A stretch of DNA of 41,370 nucleotides from a virus. The DNA lies in IMG/VR virus record IMGVR_UViG_3300036878_000043, positions 1 through 41,370 of that record; one strand, 5' to 3'. Numbering within the stretch: position 1 is the stretch's first letter; each line of letters begins with the position of its first letter. The notes beneath the pieces were generated by a model. The model ran no database searches, was not told where the DNA came from, and saw only the letters and a program-made list of their open reading frames with translations. Shown here in pieces: positions 38,558-41,370 of the stretch. Both the position numbers and the translations under genes were made by a program.

Positions 38558-39001
38558 TCAAGCTCCAACTGATCCCACGGGGCCGGCCACAGCATCGACT
38601 GCTGCTGGCGCCTGCGAACCCGGCTGGCCCACTCCAATCGCTGCCATAGCGAGAGACTCAGCGTCAGGTCGGGCACGATCTCCGGCTCGTTGTTGCTTCG
38701 CTGTAAGACGTTCGATGGCCTTAAACTGGCAGATCTGGCGAGCTCGCGCAACGCTACCACGGACGCGTAGTCCCGACGATTTAAGGGCGCGGTAATACCC
38801 TTTGCCGCAGGTCCGCGGATTGTATTGGATCGTCCGATTGAAGTACTCATGCTCGACACCCTTATCGTCCATAAAAATCTTGCGGTGATTGTACACCAGC
38901 AAGGTCGACGGGATACCATCCTTGTTGATCATCGGGTCCGGCATGGCCGCTTCTTGCGCGCGGGCGAACCAGCGTAACTTCTTGGCCTGCTTGGCGTTCA
39001 T
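38558..39001 (-). CDS. Phage protein of unknown function, 147 aa
   Basis: A 147-aa protein from the ATG at 39001, which overlaps the previous stop (ATGA). It begins MNAKQAKKLRWFARAQEAA and then has DGIPSTLLVYNHRKIFMDDKG and YNPRTCGKGYYRALKSS, a pattern I recognise from phage hypothetical proteins (a K-x-LR-x-x-AR start and a YNP-x-TCRG-x-Y-x-x-LK motif). The C-terminal third is Ala/Gln/Arg-rich linker. Basic, with a likely nucleic-acid or virion contact, but no known activity. A longer upstream frame overlaps the 94-aa gene and is not used. Confidence 0.7.
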   Translation of the reverse strand: MNAKQAKKLRWFARAQEAAMPDPMINKDGIPSTLLVYNHRKIFMDDKGVEHEYFNRTIQYNPRTCGKGYYRALKSSGLRVRGSVARARQICQFKAIERLTAKQQRAGDRARPDAESLAMAAIGVGQPGSQAPAAVDAVAGPVGSVGA

Positions 39002-39282
39002 AGCTTCGACGCCCCCGCGGAAATCTCCGACAGAAAGTCCGCCGCAAGCGCAACAATCTGCCGGTCGTGCTCTTGCGCGCAGGTGAATTTCAGGACCAGG
39101 TTCCCCGACTCCGGGTTGCGCGTATACCAGCACACCACCGCGGAAACCGCAGGCGGATTTTTTTGCATCAGCTGGTACGCGTCAAAAAGAATATCCGTCG
39201 GCTCCCAGAGCTTGGCATCGTTTGCCTGCTCGGCGCGCTTGTGACGCATATCCCAACCCTCGGGTTTCGGAACAACTTTCAT
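38998..39282 (-). CDS. Small protein of unknown function, 94 aa
   Basis: A 94-aa protein with GAGGAG before the ATG at 39282. It has a basic N-terminus (KVVPKPEGWDMRHKRAEQAN), then LWEPTDILFDAYQLMQKNPP and a beta-hairpin-like section (SAVVCWYTRNPESGNLVLKF), ending in a helix. This looks like a compact alpha/beta domain. Its stop overlaps the next gene (ATGA), so it is co-translated. No family recognised. Confidence 0.65.
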   Translation of the reverse strand: MKVVPKPEGWDMRHKRAEQANDAKLWEPTDILFDAYQLMQKNPPAVSAVVCWYTRNPESGNLVLKFTCAQEHDRQIVALAADFLSEISAGASKL

Positions 39283-39291
39283 CTCAACTCC

Positions 39292-39570
39292 TCAGACGAC
39301 CCAACACTGCGGCCACCACATACTTTGAATATCAAACGGATTGATGCAGAGCGCGGGCGGGTCTATACCGTCTTTGCCGGAGGGCTCGAACCAGGGATCG
39401 ACGGGCTTTGCGGGAGGCTCTGCTGCTTCCGGATATGTGCCTGGATTTGCTCCAGGAGCTCCGGTGGCAACTGGACGGTCCGCTGGGGCTGTGGCGATGC
39501 TATGGGCGACACACCACCCGGCGATGATGCCTGCGAGGATCCAGACGGCGGGGTGATCACGGTTGCGCAT
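39292..39570 (-). CDS. Small membrane-anchored protein overlapping the 132-aa gene
   Basis: A 92-aa protein with a short basic start (MRNRDHP), a hydrophobic segment (AVWILAGIIAGWCVAHSI at ~8-25), a Pro/Ala/Gly-rich extracytoplasmic-type linker and a Trp/Pro/Cys-rich end (INPFDIQSMWWPQCWVV). Purine-rich GAGAGA precedes the ATG. Its first 208 nt lie in a different frame inside the gene at 39363-39761. The Cys in the hydrophobic stretch is preceded by Trp, so it is not a normal lipobox. Both frames have reasonable composition, so I list both, with lower confidence here. Confidence 0.5.
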   Translation of the reverse strand: MRNRDHPAVWILAGIIAGWCVAHSIATAPADRPVATGAPGANPGTYPEAAEPPAKPVDPWFEPSGKDGIDPPALCINPFDIQSMWWPQCWVV

Positions 39571-39761
39571 TCTCTCGTGATCGTAACCCCGAGCGTCAGT
39601 CCAAGCAAGCGGACCGCCGCCATATAGACATACCCGTCCGGAGCCATCACTTTGCGCCGCATCGCATTAATAAACCAAGTACGCGGGTAATTTGGCGAAT
39701 TCTTCACCATCGTCGTCCACGGGGACGCCCAACCGCACATCAAGTCAATCGTAAACTTCAT
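39363..39761 (-). CDS. Small protein with membrane segment and Pro/Gln tail
   Basis: A 132-aa protein from the ATG at 39761, which has AAGGAG 7 nt upstream. The longer upstream frame covers the 57-aa gene. It has a Trp-rich start (MKFTIDLMCGWASPW), a hydrophobic helix at ~43-60 (YVYMAAVRLLGLTLGVTI) and a long Ser/Pro/Gln tail ending in a helix (LPPELLEQIQAHIRKQQ). The last 208 nt are shared with the gene at 39292-39570. The nested arrangement recalls overlapping membrane-protein pairs such as spanins, but there is no lipobox in either. Confidence 0.6.
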   Translation of the reverse strand: MKFTIDLMCGWASPWTTMVKNSPNYPRTWFINAMRRKVMAPDGYVYMAAVRLLGLTLGVTITRECATVITPPSGSSQASSPGGVSPIASPQPQRTVQLPPELLEQIQAHIRKQQSLPQSPSIPGSSPPAKTV

Positions 39762-39931
39762 ATCGAACTCCTTGAGAACTCTGGAAATAAACACCACTGA
39801 CATATATTCGACCGCATGTACTGGTACGGCGGCGCGAGCACCAGCCGCCCGGGGCGGTACTTACTCGGCAGGTATTCCCGCTCGCGCTTTGCTACCCGCT
39901 CGAACTGGTGATACTCAAACTTAAAATTCAT
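39758..39931 (-). CDS. Small protein of unknown function, 57 aa
   Basis: This short gene fills the space between the TOD1-like gene and the 132-aa gene. The ATG at 39931 overlaps the upstream TGA (ATGA), and its own TGA overlaps the next ATG (ATATGA). It encodes MNFKFEYHQFERVAKREREY, LPSKYRPGRLVLAPPYQYMR, then a short tail with two cysteines (SNICQWCLFPEF). Compact, basic and with a CxxC, it could bind a metal with a partner. Tight coupling at both ends supports a real gene. Confidence 0.65.
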   Translation of the reverse strand: MNFKFEYHQFERVAKREREYLPSKYRPGRLVLAPPYQYMRSNICQWCLFPEFSRSSI

Positions 39932-40623
39932 ACCCACCCCGGCACCGGGGCCTCCGATTTACGGCCGCCAAATTCCTGCGGTATCGGCAGGATGGCGTAC
40001 ATCTGCGCGATGAAGTGGAACGAAATCTGATCCTGAACCCCGCATCGTTGGATATGCGACCACCACACATTATTCAATGACTCGATGTCTGGGTGTCGTT
40101 GTGCGCGCACGCTAGTGCAACAGCCGAAGTGCACCGGATTCACCGCCGCCCAGCCGGCGCGCAGCTCCTCGTTCACGTAATTCACGATCCTCTGCCGCTC
40201 CGCCAGGTACCGCCTCTGGAACATCGACTCCACCACCTCGTCCACCACGCCGCGCCCGTGCACGGGGAGCGCCGCAGGGATGGATTTTTCCACCAATTTC
40301 GCGATGATCCGCGGCAGCATCGCAAAGTCCAGCCCCGCGAGCTTGGCATCTCGATACACCAGGAACTCATACTCGCGCAGCACCTCATACTTGTGCGGGA
40401 GCACCTTCACGTGCTTGGCCTGCATGTTGGAGACGGCAGGATCCGAGGACACTTCCTCGTGCGTCTGCACCGCGTGCCACCCCACACTGGTCATCCGATG
40501 CGCGGCCACCGCATTGTTGGTGAAAAAATAATGCGGGTACACGGGGTTCACCCGACTCATGTTGACATTGGCGGTGATGAGCGCATCAGCGCCGTAGAAA
40601 TTTGAGTACACCGCGATTTTCAT
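39928..40623 (-). CDS. TOD1/MUCI70-like glycosyltransferase (DUF616-type)
   Basis: A 231-aa protein from the ATG at 40623, which overlaps the methyltransferase stop (ATGA); the longer upstream frame lies over that gene. The family motifs appear in order: VYSNFYGA at 5-12, KVLPHKY at ~73-79, a D-x-(K/N) acidic position in YRDAK at 90-94 (corresponding to the WIDAN site), a helix-rich middle, Trp187-Trp188, and VQDQISFHF at ~196-204. Members transfer sugars or are glycan-modification enzymes. The assignment is from motif order, not from close identity. Confidence 0.7.
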   Translation of the reverse strand: MKIAVYSNFYGADALITANVNMSRVNPVYPHYFFTNNAVAAHRMTSVGWHAVQTHEEVSSDPAVSNMQAKHVKVLPHKYEVLREYEFLVYRDAKLAGLDFAMLPRIIAKLVEKSIPAALPVHGRGVVDEVVESMFQRRYLAERQRIVNYVNEELRAGWAAVNPVHFGCCTSVRAQRHPDIESLNNVWWSHIQRCGVQDQISFHFIAQMYAILPIPQEFGGRKSEAPVPGWV

Positions 40624-41348
40624 CAGAATGCCGCCATCACGAGTGCGTCGGTAACTTTCCGCTCCGCGTCGATCCGGAACTGGAGGGCGTGCGACAGGAG
40701 CACCTTCTCCGCCTCCCGGTAAAACGCCGGCATGTCGGGCTCGACCTCGAACGGGAGCTCCGCGCGGGCATAAGAGCCGAGACAAATCATCGCAATCTCT
40801 GAGCCATGCACCTTGAAGAACTTGAAGTCGATGCCGACAGCGCGCAGGTGCTCCTGATTGATCTGCAGGGCCTTGTGTATCAGCGTCGAGTCGTGGAACG
40901 CGACGATCGAGTCGGGTTTCACCCGCTTGAGCGCGTGCACGAAGTCACGAAAACAAGCAACGTCGGTGTGCTCGCCGTCGATGAACACCAGATCGTATTG
41001 TACGCCGAGATGTGGACACTGATCGATCGGTCCGTCGAAATTTTGCAGCTTCGTGCAGTCGACGCCATTCTTGCCGAGCTCGTTGAGCATGCTCTGAAGG
41101 GGCATGCCCTTGAAGTCGTACTTGATGCCGCGCTCATCGGGGACGATCTGCTCGCGCAGGTCGACCGACAGAATGTGCATACACTTCGGGTCCCGCAGGA
41201 ACGGAACCAAAGATCCACCCATGAACGAGCCGATCTCGAGGTAGCGGTATCCACTGGGCATCAGATCCCGCAGTTGCAGCAGCACAGCCTTGTCGGAGTC
41301 AGACGTCTGCGACAGGATCGGAAATTCAATCGCAAGTTTTGCTTTCAC
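40623..41348 (-). CDS. Class I SAM-dependent methyltransferase (Methyltransf_24/CmcI-like)
   Basis: A 241-aa protein with a GTG start at 41348 (AAGG 7 nt upstream). It has a Rossmann-type SAM site: YRYLEIGSFMGGSLVPFL (E38-I-G-S), HILSVDL with acidic D63, and YDLVFIDGEHTDVACFRDF with D124-G-E-H, then VAFHDS (H152-D153), which often acts as a metal site in this group. These enzymes methylate small molecules or sugars rather than DNA, which fits the glycosyltransferases that follow. No DNA-methylase catalytic motif (NPPY or PC) is present. Confidence 0.85.
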   Translation of the reverse strand: MKAKLAIEFPILSQTSDSDKAVLLQLRDLMPSGYRYLEIGSFMGGSLVPFLRDPKCMHILSVDLREQIVPDERGIKYDFKGMPLQSMLNELGKNGVDCTKLQNFDGPIDQCPHLGVQYDLVFIDGEHTDVACFRDFVHALKRVKPDSIVAFHDSTLIHKALQINQEHLRAVGIDFKFFKVHGSEIAMICLGSYARAELPFEVEPDMPAFYREAEKVLLSHALQFRIDAERKVTDALVMAAF

Positions 41349-41370
41349 TTCATCACCTTCACGTAATATA
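41345..41370 (-). CDS. 3' end of an upstream gene (partial, tentative)
   Basis: The minus-strand frame that ends at TGA 41347-41345 is open to the window edge and encodes ...YYVKVMK. Its stop would overlap the GTG of the methyltransferase gene (GTGA), the same arrangement used throughout the operon. Only seven complete codons are visible, so this is suggestive only. Confidence 0.35.

Noticed and set aside
40623-41348. DNA methyltransferase interpretation of the right-end methyltransferase
   Set aside because: SAM site present but no DNA-methylase catalytic motif; FIDGEH and FHDS fit small-molecule/sugar methyltransferases.
1-41370. CRISPR arrays, tRNA genes, insertion sequences, integrase or attachment sites
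   Set aside because: None seen by eye on either strand; the only regular repeats are coding repeats in the fibre gene and composition-driven repeats in the ejection proteins.

Overview
This window reads as a large part of the genome of a short-tailed (podovirus-type) double-stranded DNA phage. It has roughly 60% GC by eye, almost no intergenic space, and long runs of genes chained by ATGA, GTGA or TAATG stop/start overlaps. It encodes a terminase, a large portal, a scaffold, a major capsid protein, small head-tail adaptors, a tail-nozzle-like protein and several fibre/appendage proteins. There is no tape measure, sheath or tube gene. The host is very probably Gram-negative: there is a T4-type (GH24) endolysin, a small two-helix membrane protein that could be the holin, and a nested inner-membrane/lipoprotein spanin pair. 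I see no integrase, repressor, DNA polymerase, primase, helicase or tRNA. Truncated genes sit at the left end and probably at the right end, so the replication genes most likely lie outside the window. No stretch above 300 bases lacks a gene.

Layout, right to left (the direction of transcription of almost everything). (1) 41370-35923, minus strand: an accessory operon. It holds a SAM methyltransferase, a TOD1/DUF616-like glycosyltransferase, a run of small unknown proteins (two of them nested), two small membrane proteins, a ribbon-helix-helix regulator, a GT1-type glycosyltransferase and a GT-D type glycosyltransferase. (2) 34018-35920, plus strand: an isolated two-gene terminase unit, divergent from the portal and convergent with the accessory operon. 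(3) 33952-27671, minus: portal, four small unknown proteins, scaffold and major capsid protein, followed by a strong hairpin. (4) 27607-18218, minus: adaptors, a small virion protein, a LamG/Fn3 appendage, a collar fibre, a nozzle-like protein, a repeat-containing fibre and a fibre broken by a +1 frameshift. (5) 18221-16162: the lysis region. (6) 16165-4025: a GNAT acetyltransferase and three probable ejection (internal virion) proteins of 587, 844 and 2458 aa. (7) 4015-190: a small 51-aa protein, an SPFH/band-7 protein, an HTH-phosphoesterase, an HD nucleotidase-like protein, a hidden small membrane protein, a MazZ-like dNTP pyrophosphohydrolase, an HNH protein and a secreted protein. This region ends at a rho-independent terminator that faces the tail of a plus-strand gene.

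How the parts work together: region 3 builds the head, region 4 the tail and receptor-binding parts, region 6 the proteins thought to enter the cell with the DNA, and region 5 releases progeny. Region 7 has a nucleotide-pool and membrane flavour: HD nucleotidase plus MazZ-like pyrophosphohydrolase, the pair known from 2-aminoadenine phages but also found elsewhere, next to a phage-encoded stomatin-like protein. Region 1 looks like a glycan or surface-modification cassette. The least explained parts are the SPFH gene, the giant ejection protein with a zincin-like HELLH motif, the shared (D/E/N)GG peptides in the virion proteins, the LamG pair inserted inside an Fn3 domain, and the glycosyltransferase cassette.
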